Positions 41,243 to 48,663 of a stretch of 64,000 nt of DNA are shown here, in pieces (within the stretch, counting starts at the first letter, position 1; every line of letters starts with the position of its first letter). The DNA is taken from NCBI RefSeq assembly GCF_004345425.1, contig NZ_SLVP01000004.1, positions 124,001 to 188,000 on the forward strand. The letters run 5' to 3'. The DNA comes from Paenibacillus sp. BK033. GTDB lineage: Bacteria; Bacillota; Bacilli; Paenibacillales; Paenibacillaceae. Position numbers and translations under genes: made by a program. The notes beneath the pieces were generated by a model. It made no database searches and was not told the DNA's origin. It was given only the letters and a program-made list of their open reading frames with translations.

Positions 41243-42535
41243 CTAGTGACGTTCAGCCGGGAGCTGAACGGTGAACGAGGTCGTCTCGCCCGGCACGCTT
41301 TTGGCGTGAATTTTTCCTTTGTGCTGCTCGACGATCGCTTTGGCGATGGCGAGGCCAAGGCCGTAGCCGCCGTTCTTGCGGGAGCGGGAGGCATCGGCGC
41401 GATAGAAGCGGTCGAAGATTTTGCCCAGATGCTCGGGCGGGATGCCTTCTCCGGAGTTGGCGACGTTAAGCACCACTTCGCTGCCGTGTTTTTTCAGCGT
41501 GAGGTCGATCTTGCCCTTCGTATTGGTATACTTGATGGCGTTATCCAGCAGAATCAGCGCTACCTGCTTCATCTGCTCCGCGTTGCCGTTGATGGACAGC
41601 TCCGGCGATATGTCGTAGCTGAGGGCAATGTCCCTCTCGAAGATAACCGCTTCGAGCGTCAGAATAACGCTCTCCACCGCGTCGCTTAAGTTGAACGGAG
41701 CAAAAATCACGTTTTCCCGCGCATCATCCATTTGGGTCAAGTACAGCAGATCGCTGGTCAGCGTCCGCATGCGCTCCGTCTCCGACTTGATATGATGCAG
41801 CCACTTCTCCTGATTGCGGATGAGATCATCGTTGTTGGACAGAAGCACGTCGGCGTTCGTATTAATAACGGCGAGCGGCGTCCTCAGCTCATGGGAAGCA
41901 TCCGCAATGAACCGCTTCTGCTTGTCGAAGGCATCCTTGACGGGCGCAATCGAACGGTTGGCGAAGTAACGGCTCGTGAAATAGATGACGATGAGCATAA
42001 TGAAGCCTACGGCAAGGAACGTATACAGAAGCGTCATCAGGAATTGATGCTGATTCGTGACATCCAGGAAGACGACCGAATAGCCGTTCATAACCTGCTG
42101 CACGTCATAAGCCCAGCGGTTGCCGTCGAGGTTAAACTCGCCGCGGCCCGAATCGCCCGATGAGGCGGCTTTGATGGCAAGCGCATAGAAATCGCTGTCC
42201 ATATCGAAGCGGGAATCCGTCTTCGTAATGTTCCAGCCGGCATCCGTCGTAAGCGCAAAGGATACCGAACGCTCCGGCGGCGGACCGGCCTTCATTTTGC
42301 CATCCGGAACCATCATATCCCCGCGTCCATGGCCACCTCCGCCACCGCTGTACTTGCCGCCTTCGGGGCCTTCCTGCTTGCGGTAAAACTCCGATATTTG
42401 AATGAGATCCTCGTTCATGGTCTTGCGGTTGTTCTGATAGGTAATCGTATAGATCGAAGAAAAGGCCAAAATCATAATAAAGCTGATGATTACCATATTG
42501 ACGATCAGGAACCGGTTGCGCAGCCGATTAAACAT
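41243..42535 (-). CDS. Sensor histidine kinase of the envelope regulon
   Basis: This 430-residue kinase has membrane helices at about 10-30 and 165-186 enclosing an extracellular sensor of about 135 residues. The sensor contains a Gly/His/Met-rich stretch (57-87, KYSGGGGGHGRGDMMVPDG). The H-box ADASHELRTP has His215; the ATPase carries LLDNAIKYTN, NSGEGIPPEHLG and GYGLGLAIAK. It overlaps the regulator stop by one base (TGATG). The sensor composition resembles the C-terminal tail of the lipoprotein encoded at 44858-46660, hinting at a common ligand such as a metal (inference). Confidence 0.95.
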   Translation of the reverse strand: MFNRLRNRFLIVNMVIISFIMILAFSSIYTITYQNNRKTMNEDLIQISEFYRKQEGPEGGKYSGGGGGHGRGDMMVPDGKMKAGPPPERSVSFALTTDAGWNITKTDSRFDMDSDFYALAIKAASSGDSGRGEFNLDGNRWAYDVQQVMNGYSVVFLDVTNQHQFLMTLLYTFLAVGFIMLIVIYFTSRYFANRSIAPVKDAFDKQKRFIADASHELRTPLAVINTNADVLLSNNDDLIRNQEKWLHHIKSETERMRTLTSDLLYLTQMDDARENVIFAPFNLSDAVESVILTLEAVIFERDIALSYDISPELSINGNAEQMKQVALILLDNAIKYTNTKGKIDLTLKKHGSEVVLNVANSGEGIPPEHLGKIFDRFYRADASRSRKNGGYGLGLAIAKAIVEQHKGKIHAKSVPGETTSFTVQLPAERH

Positions 42536-43212
42536 CAGGAGGTCGCCTCCAGTACGTAACCAACGCCCCGAATAGTGTTGATTTTCACGCCGGATTGCAG
42601 GAACACAAGCTTTTTCCTCAAGAAAGAAACATAGACCTCCACATTGTTATGCTCCACGTCCGAATCAAAGCCCCATAGCTTCTCGATAATCTGTTCCTTG
42701 GATGTGACCGCGGTTTTCCTTACGATAAGCAGCTCCATCAATTCGCTTTCCTTCAGAATCAGCTTAAGCTCCTTCCCTTTGCACATCAGCTTCAGGTTGG
42801 AGGTGTTAAGCTCGATATCGCCGTACTTCAGGCCATCCTCCGGAACAACCTCGCCTCTTCTTCTTAATGCAGCCCTGATGCGGGCCAGCAGCTCGCCGGT
42901 CGAGAATGGCTTGGCTACGTAATCGTCCGCCCCGTAATCGAGCCCGGTAATCTTATCGTTAATTTCTCCCTTGGCGGTAAGCATGATAACCGGGGTTGCA
43001 ATGCCTTCCTCCCGCAGCTTCTTCAGCACCGTAATCCCGTCCATCTCCGGAAGCATGATGTCCAGGAGCAGCAGATCATAGATGCCGCATAAGGCGTTAT
43101 CCAATCCCGATTGACCGTCGTGCGCGACGTCTACGGAGTAATTATTCTTTTTCAAAATTTGGGATAAGGCGTCGGCCAGGTTGACCTCGTCTTCCACAAT
43201 CAGTATTCGCAT
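42535..43212 (-). CDS. OmpR-family response regulator of the envelope regulon
   Basis: This 225-residue protein has a receiver domain with phospho-acceptor Asp51 (LLLLDIMLPEMDG), a switch Lys in VAKPF, and a C-terminal winged helix ending IRGVGYVLE. It is divergent from the VTC operon. Its likely sites are direct repeats TTAAG-N5-TTAAAGG found 9 nt before the -10 of its own gene, the VTC gene and the glycosidase gene. Confidence 0.95.
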   Translation of the reverse strand: MRILIVEDEVNLADALSQILKKNNYSVDVAHDGQSGLDNALCGIYDLLLLDIMLPEMDGITVLKKLREEGIATPVIMLTAKGEINDKITGLDYGADDYVAKPFSTGELLARIRAALRRRGEVVPEDGLKYGDIELNTSNLKLMCKGKELKLILKESELMELLIVRKTAVTSKEQIIEKLWGFDSDVEHNNVEVYVSFLRKKLVFLQSGVKINTIRGVGYVLEATS

Positions 43213-43258
43213 GAAGCATTCCTCTTTTCGTTAGTGCTGACTTTGACTTAGTAAACTT

Positions 43259-43357
43259 ATTATAGGTAGGCAACCTTTAATCAATCTTAAGTAAAAAATT
43301 AGGACGAAATAAGCTTTACAAATATTTAAGATTCATTAAAGGTTGCCCTTCTAAGAT
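43259..43357. promoter_or_regulatory. Divergent promoters with paired regulator boxes
   Basis: A 23-bp inverted repeat with one mismatch inside the arms (43269-43291 and 43325-43347) places a TTAAG-N5-TTAAAGG direct repeat before each promoter. The regulator gene -10 is TATAAT on the minus strand (43259-43264); the VTC -10 is TAAGAT (43352-43357). Each box is exactly 9 nt from its -10, occupying the -35 region as expected for an activator. Confidence 0.82.
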
Positions 43358-43403
43358 ACAGACATGACAGGCGGCAAGCCAAAACGGAAAGGAGCCTGAA
43401 CGC

Positions 43404-44144
43404 ATGGCTATTGAGGTGTTTAACCGTTACGAAAGCAAGTATTTAATGGACAGCCAGTCCTTTCTCGAGATCTATAACCGGCTGCTTGATTATATGGAGC
43501 TCGACGAATACAACAAGAACGATCAATTCTACTCCATAAGCAATCTGTATTTCGATACCGACCAGCACTCGATTATCCGAAACAGTCTGGCGAAGCCGAA
43601 GTATAGGGAAAAGCTCAGACTGAGGGCTTACGGGGTCCCAAAGCCGGACGCCAAGGTATATCTGGAGCTGAAGAAGAAAGTGTTCGGCCTGGTGAACAAG
43701 CGGAGAACGGGACTGACGCTGGGTGAGGCGTACGAATTCGTCCGCACGGGAGTGGAGCCTGACTTGAAGCCTTACATGAACAAGCAGGTTATTCAGGAGA
43801 TCAAATATTTTCTCGGGCGGTACGAGCTGCAGCCCAAGGTGTATCTGGCCTACGACCGGATTGCCATGTTCTGCAAAAACAACCGCGACCTGCGGATCAC
43901 CTTCGATACGAATATCCGCTCGAGACGTTATGATCTAAAACTGGAAGCCGGGGACCACGGGGACCTGCTGATGGCCAAGGACCAATGGCTAATGGAAGTC
44001 AAAGCCGAGAAGACCGTGCCGGTCTGGCTCGCCCAGCTGTTGTCCGAGCTTGGCATGTTCCGGACGGGGTTCTCGAAATACGGCAACGAATACCGCATGA
44101 ATATCCGGCACGAAGAACGAATAAAGGAGCGCCTTTTATTATGA
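43404..44144 (+). CDS. VTC-domain polyphosphate polymerase-like protein
   Basis: This 246-residue triphosphate-tunnel protein has RYESKYLMD at the start, many paired Lys/Arg strands (KYREKLRLRAYG, VYLELKKKVFGLVNKRR), and WLMEVKAEKTVPVWL near the end, matching the VTC catalytic domain that polymerises polyphosphate from NTPs in eukaryotes. The bacterial form is usually next to DUF4956, as here, where the stop overlaps the next start by 4 nt. It probably works at the inner membrane face with the DUF4956 partner. Confidence 0.92.
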   Translation: MAIEVFNRYESKYLMDSQSFLEIYNRLLDYMELDEYNKNDQFYSISNLYFDTDQHSIIRNSLAKPKYREKLRLRAYGVPKPDAKVYLELKKKVFGLVNKRRTGLTLGEAYEFVRTGVEPDLKPYMNKQVIQEIKYFLGRYELQPKVYLAYDRIAMFCKNNRDLRITFDTNIRSRRYDLKLEAGDHGDLLMAKDQWLMEVKAEKTVPVWLAQLLSELGMFRTGFSKYGNEYRMNIRHEERIKERLLL

Positions 44145-44821
44145 TCGATTCCCTCTTCTCCACAGCCGCATCCGTGACCGAGCTAACCTTCGGCCAAGCC
44201 ATGCTGACGCTGTTATTATCCTTTGCGCTTGGCGCAATGATCAGCTTCACCTATATGAAAACGCAGTCCGTGTACACCCAGAACTTTGCCTTAACGATGA
44301 TCGTCCTGCCGACCATAGTTGCGATTATCATCCTGCTGATCGGCAGCAATATCGCCCGGGCGTTCAGCTTGGCCGGTGCCTTCTCCATTATCCGGTTCCG
44401 GAGCGCGCCCGGCGATCCGAAGGATATCGCTTTTGTCCTTTTCACCATGGCTTCCGGACTTGCCTGCGGCGTTGGGGCTTACGGATACGCGGTGCTGTTC
44501 ACGATCGTGCTCTGTCTCCTGATGTTCCTGCTGAAGGCCGTGAAGTTCGGCTCGAAGTCGTCTACGCAGAAGCTGCTTAAAGTAACGATTCCGGAGAACC
44601 TGGGCTACGAGGAAGCTTTTGCCGAAATTTTCAACATCTATAACGTGCAATACGAGCTGAAAAAAGTAAAGACAACCGAGCTGGGCAGCTTGTACGAGCT
44701 TGTCTATGCCGTCACGCTGGATCCTTCCCTGAATCAGAAGGAGCTGCTGGACGCGATCCGCTGCCGGAACGGCAATCTCGATATTTCCTTAACGATGACT
44801 CCGACGGTCGTTGAAGCTTAA
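44141..44821 (+). CDS. DUF4956 membrane protein
   Basis: This 226-residue protein has four predicted membrane helices in the first 130 residues, with GAFSIIRFRSAPGDPKDIAFVLF on the loop, then a ferredoxin-like cytosolic domain. This is the standard DUF4956 partner of VTC proteins. ATG at 44141 overlaps the VTC stop and has AAAGGAG upstream. It may form a channel or scaffold for the polymer (inference). Confidence 0.92.
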   Translation: MIDSLFSTAASVTELTFGQAMLTLLLSFALGAMISFTYMKTQSVYTQNFALTMIVLPTIVAIIILLIGSNIARAFSLAGAFSIIRFRSAPGDPKDIAFVLFTMASGLACGVGAYGYAVLFTIVLCLLMFLLKAVKFGSKSSTQKLLKVTIPENLGYEEAFAEIFNIYNVQYELKKVKTTELGSLYELVYAVTLDPSLNQKELLDAIRCRNGNLDISLTMTPTVVEA

Positions 44822-44857
44822 ACCTGCTGACTTTAACTATAGAGAGGAAGAGAAAAG

Positions 44858-46660
44858 ATGAATAATAAAAAGAGATTAGGCAAATTAGCTTTTATTTTAT
44901 TATGCGCGGCAGCCTTGTCCGCATGCAATAGCCAGACGAACGCGGGAACCAATGCGACGGGCAGCACGGGCTCGTCTAATTCAGGCGGAACAGCCGCAGC
45001 CGTTCAGACGGCAAGCTATCAACTGGATGACACCGTTGAATACGACGAGGATGATACGTATGCCGACTGGAGCGCATCGGATGCGACGAGAATTGCCTTA
45101 AGCGGAACGACGGCAACGGTTGACGGCTCCGGCGCGGAAGTGAAGGATGGCGTTATTACGATTACGGCTGCCGGAACCTACGTAGCCAGCGGCAAGCTGG
45201 ACGAAGGCCGGATTGTCGTAGATGCAGCGGATAAAGGCGTAGTCCGTCTGGTTCTGAACGGAGCAGAGATCCATTACAGCAAGAGCGCTCCGATTTATGT
45301 AGAGGAAGCGGGCAAGCTGATCCTGTCCCTGCCGGAAGGCACGAACAATGTAGTATCCGACGGAGCCGACTATGTCTTCCCGGATTCGGAAACGGATGAG
45401 CCGAATGCGGCTATCTTCAGCAAGGACGATATGACGATCAACGGTACGGGCAAGCTGACCGTGCAAGGCAGCTACAACAACGGGATTGCGAGCAAGGATA
45501 AGCTGAAAATCACCGGCGGAACGTTTGATATTCAAGCGGCGGACGATGCCGTCATGGGTCGTGATCTTGTGGCGGTGAAGGACGGAAGCTTCACGCTGGA
45601 AGCAGCCGGCCATGGCATCAAAACGACCAACGATACGGAAGGCGAAGAAGGCATCATTGTGCTTGAAGGCGGCACGTATAGCATCCAGTCGGGCAAGGAC
45701 GGCTTGCACAGCACGGGCGGCTTGTCCATCTCCGGCGGGGAGTACCGGATCGCGGCCGACGACGACGGTATTCATGCCGAGACCGCTTTGCAGATTGCGG
45801 ATGGCACGATCGATATCACGAAGAGCAATGAGGGAATCGAGGCAACCGATATTACCATCGCAGGCGGAGATATCAAGCTTGCGGCAAGCGATGACGGAGT
45901 GAATGCCGCAACGGGGGCGGACGGCTCCGGCGTAGACGGAGCAGCTCCGGGCGGCGGCGGTCAACCGGCAAGCGGCGCTTCGGAAGGTCTTCTTACCATC
46001 AGCGGAGGCAACCTTTATGTTAATGCGGAAGGCGACGGTCTTGACGCAAACGGCTCCATTGTGATGACGGGCGGCACCGTTAGGGTTGACGGGCCAACCA
46101 TGAGCGGCAATGGCGCATTGGACTATGACGGCACCTTCGACATGACGGGCGGCACGCTTGTTGCGGCAGGCAGCTCCGGCATGGTGCAGGCGGCATCGGA
46201 CAGCTCGACGCAAGCCGGCATTCTGATGATGTTCCCTCAGACTGAGCAGGCGGGTACGCTGGTTCACCTGGAAGACGAGTCCGGCAAAGCGATTATGACC
46301 TATGCACCGTCCAAGAACTATCAGGCAGTCTACATCAGCACGCCGGATCTTGCAAAAGACGCTTCCTACGCCATCTACTCGGGCGGCAAATCGACGGGCA
46401 CGGCAACAAACGGGCTTTACAACGGCGGCGAATACAGCGGCGGGACAAAAGTGGTATCCTTTACGGCTTCCTCCCTCATCACTTGGGTCAACGAATCGGG
46501 CGTTACGGAGGCTCAAAGCGGATTTGGCGGCGGTATGGGCGGCGGACGCGGCGGTCATGGAGGCATGGGAGGCGGAGGCCGTGGCATGGGAGGCGGTAAA
46601 ATGCCGCAGGACGGCGCGGCTCCTCCGGATGCTCCCGCAGATGCGACAACGGCACAATAA
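44858..46660 (+). CDS. Beta-helix carbohydrate-binding lipoprotein (Cthe_2159 type)
   Basis: This 600-residue lipoprotein has lipobox LSAC (Cys at about 23). Residues about 60-540 are a right-handed beta-helix of repeated strands (DMTINGTGKLTVQGS, GTFDIQAADDAV, GGTYSIQSGKDGLHS, GGEYRIAADDDGIHA), the pattern of the Cthe_2159 acidic-sugar-binding family. The tail (about 550-600) is Gly/Met/His-rich (GGMGGGRGGHGGMGGG) and ends in an Ala/Pro stretch. It completes the VTC-DUF4956 operon and may bind a surface polymer made by that locus. Confidence 0.9.
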   Translation: MNNKKRLGKLAFILLCAAALSACNSQTNAGTNATGSTGSSNSGGTAAAVQTASYQLDDTVEYDEDDTYADWSASDATRIALSGTTATVDGSGAEVKDGVITITAAGTYVASGKLDEGRIVVDAADKGVVRLVLNGAEIHYSKSAPIYVEEAGKLILSLPEGTNNVVSDGADYVFPDSETDEPNAAIFSKDDMTINGTGKLTVQGSYNNGIASKDKLKITGGTFDIQAADDAVMGRDLVAVKDGSFTLEAAGHGIKTTNDTEGEEGIIVLEGGTYSIQSGKDGLHSTGGLSISGGEYRIAADDDGIHAETALQIADGTIDITKSNEGIEATDITIAGGDIKLAASDDGVNAATGADGSGVDGAAPGGGGQPASGASEGLLTISGGNLYVNAEGDGLDANGSIVMTGGTVRVDGPTMSGNGALDYDGTFDMTGGTLVAAGSSGMVQAASDSSTQAGILMMFPQTEQAGTLVHLEDESGKAIMTYAPSKNYQAVYISTPDLAKDASYAIYSGGKSTGTATNGLYNGGEYSGGTKVVSFTASSLITWVNESGVTEAQSGFGGGMGGGRGGHGGMGGGGRGMGGGKMPQDGAAPPDAPADATTAQ

Positions 46661-46671
46661 GCCTGGCAAAG

Positions 46672-46707
46672 AACAGAGAGGCGTCCGCGGACGCCTCTCT
46701 GTTTCGC
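46672..46707 (+). terminator. Terminator of the VTC operon
   Basis: A perfect 15-bp stem AACAGAGAGGCGTCC/GGACGCCTCTCTGTT (46672-46686 and 46689-46703) is present; the following T-run is short. Confidence 0.8.
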
Positions 46708-46733
46708 AATTAGACAAGAAAGCCTCTAGGTTC

Positions 46734-48035
46734 TCATTTATCCGCAGGCAAGATCACGGGTGCTTCTTCTCCTGCTTCCAGCATGCGGCGAATCAGCGTT
46801 TCCCGAAGCTCTTCCCTTACTGATGCATGGTATTTCGAGGCGACCAGGTTGTTTAACTCATAAGGATCGGATTGCAGATCGTATAAAAAGTCCTCGATAT
46901 ATTGATCGGAAGATCCTTTGTTAGAGGCTGGCGATGTGACGCTGTATTTCCAACGCTTCGTACGGATGGCTCGGCCGACCTGCGATTCACTAATCTGGAC
47001 CAACACCTCCTGCGGCCATTCCTTTGTCTCTTTGCTCAGCAATGGCAAAATGGAGCGGCCTTGCATATCGTCCGGCACCGGAATGCCGGCAGCGTCAAGC
47101 AGGGTCGGGGGTAAATCAACAAGCGATACCAATTCCTGAAGGCGTCCGCCGGACCGGAAGAAGCCGCCAGAGAAAGCGGTTGGGACCCGAATGGAGCTCT
47201 CGTGACAGGAACGTTTATACTCGTAGTTTCTTGTTTTGAAATGGCACGCGTGATCCGAAGTAAACAAAATAATCGTATCGTCGTAGAGATTCAGGCTCGT
47301 TAAAGCATCTTGTATCCGTCCTAACGCTTCATCCAGCCGTTTCACCATTCCATAGTAACCGGCAAGATGGGCGTGGGTTGTGCCGCCGAGGGCGGCCAGG
47401 TCGGTCGGTACGTATTGCCCGCCTCCATAACGCCCTTCGTAACCTTTAGGCGCCGGATAATTGTCCCACGAATTCTGATGATGCGGTTCGAGATAGGAGA
47501 GGAACAGGAAGAACGGATCATCCTTCTTCTGATCGATATAGCGGATAGCCGCATCGGTTAACGCGTCAACCCGATACCCCGGCAGTTTTACAGCTTCGTT
47601 CTCGTTATCGTATACGACGGTATCGTAAGCATCCGAAGTAAGCTCAAGGCAATTGGAAGCCAGCCAGTAGCGATAGCCGCCCCTCATGTGCTCAGGCACC
47701 GCGCCTGTTCCGCTGGCCAGATGCCATTTGCCGATATAACCGGTTTCATAGCCCGCTTCGTTAAAATAATGCGCCAGCGTCCGCGCATCCTCCGACAAAG
47801 GTATTCCGTTCACATGACAGCCCGTTGTCGTCGCGTACTTGCCGGTTTGCAGCGACGATCTCGCAGGACCGCATACCGGCTGGCAGGTGAAGGAGTTGTA
47901 AACATGCGTTCCTTCCATCGCCATGCGATCGAAGTTTGGCGTAAGCCCAAGCGGGTTTCCGTGAACGCCAGTGGTGTCCCATCGCTGCTGATCCGTGAAA
48001 AAAACAATTACATTTGGCTTTTTCGTCATGATCAC
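46734..48035 (-). CDS. Sulfatase-like hydrolase, Cys-type
   Basis: This 433-residue sulfatase-family enzyme has VFFTDQQRWDTTG (metal Asp15 and the second Asp20), CGPARSSLQTGKY with Cys55 in the CxPxR motif that is converted to formylglycine, GKWHL, and TSDHACH. The Cys form requires a formylglycine-generating or anaerobic sulfatase-maturing enzyme; neither is in this window. No signal peptide, so it acts in the cytoplasm. The substrate may be an organosulfate or a phosphonate/choline ester. GTG at 48035 has AGGG 5 nt upstream; an ATG at 48029 is the alternative. Confidence 0.9.
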   Translation of the reverse strand: MIMTKKPNVIVFFTDQQRWDTTGVHGNPLGLTPNFDRMAMEGTHVYNSFTCQPVCGPARSSLQTGKYATTTGCHVNGIPLSEDARTLAHYFNEAGYETGYIGKWHLASGTGAVPEHMRGGYRYWLASNCLELTSDAYDTVVYDNENEAVKLPGYRVDALTDAAIRYIDQKKDDPFFLFLSYLEPHHQNSWDNYPAPKGYEGRYGGGQYVPTDLAALGGTTHAHLAGYYGMVKRLDEALGRIQDALTSLNLYDDTIILFTSDHACHFKTRNYEYKRSCHESSIRVPTAFSGGFFRSGGRLQELVSLVDLPPTLLDAAGIPVPDDMQGRSILPLLSKETKEWPQEVLVQISESQVGRAIRTKRWKYSVTSPASNKGSSDQYIEDFLYDLQSDPYELNNLVASKYHASVREELRETLIRRMLEAGEEAPVILPADK

Positions 48036-48085
48036 GTCTGCCCTTCTATTTAATTTTAGGTATAATTATGATTTTGAACAAGAAT

Positions 48086-48114
48086 ATTATAGTAAAATTA
48101 AACTGTAAAGTAAA
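48086..48114 (-). promoter_or_regulatory. SigA-type promoter of the sulfatase gene
   Basis: On the minus strand TTTACT (48109-48114) and TATAAT (48086-48091) are 17 bp apart. Confidence 0.8.
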
Positions 48115-48663
48115 CAAATTTATAAAGTGTTGTGTATCTCCTTCCTCAATGGGCCGAACGAACGAATAGCGTTTTTCGGCTATTTTTACCCCTTTTTATG
48201 GAAATTAAGATTATTTAATCCTACTTCTTTACTAACTGATGCCGACTTATCTGATGCGTATCCCTGGGGTTAGAGGAGAATAGGCGAAGGCATATTTTAA
48301 CCGATTAACTGAATTGTTTAATGGGGTGTATTTATGCAAGGAGAACCTGGTTTTGATATTAATGAAGCAAAATTCGAGTCTGTATATTGTGTGTAATACG
48401 ACAAAAATCGACGTATTTCACCTTTTTGTTTCCGGCTAATTGATCATATATCGCGCGCAGCAGCTGCGATTGAGCCGGGCTTTCAATCTGCTGAACAACA
48501 GCGTATTCCACCGCTTGTTCCGCGGGCGGTACTGCGTGTCGGCGTGCGCTTACCGGAAGAGAAGCTGAACCTTTCAATAATGTAAGGAAACGTAAGGTTA
48601 ATCGATAGCAGCCTCATTCCCTCCTTTGTTACGATGGGATCAAATCAACAGGGAGGGCTTATT
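48115..48663. other. Long intergenic region upstream of the permease
   Basis: About 550 bp that are AT-rich at the left. A weak minus-strand open frame at 48359-48577 (72 codons from TTG, no ribosome binding site) could be a remnant; part of it has coding-like composition (YAVVQQIESPAQSQLLRAIY). The direct repeat GTAAGG-AAAC-GTAAGG (48582-48597, 10-bp period) suggests an OmpR-type site upstream of the permease gene. Confidence 0.45.

Noticed and set aside
40888-41394. Minus-strand frame of 168 codons in the 40.7-41.2 kb gap
   Set aside because: It runs into the kinase terminator and gene, has Pro/Ser/Arg-rich composition and no ribosome binding site.
41099-41689. Plus-strand frame of 196 codons
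   Set aside because: Most of it is antisense to the kinase ATPase domain and crosses the terminator.
45098-46717. Open frame of 539 codons on the minus strand
   Set aside because: It is the antisense shadow of the repetitive lipoprotein gene, lacks a ribosome binding site, and reads as Arg/Ala-rich noise.
48359-48577. Minus-strand open frame of 72 codons
   Set aside because: It starts at TTG without a ribosome binding site and has no family match; kept only as a possible remnant in the intergenic entry.
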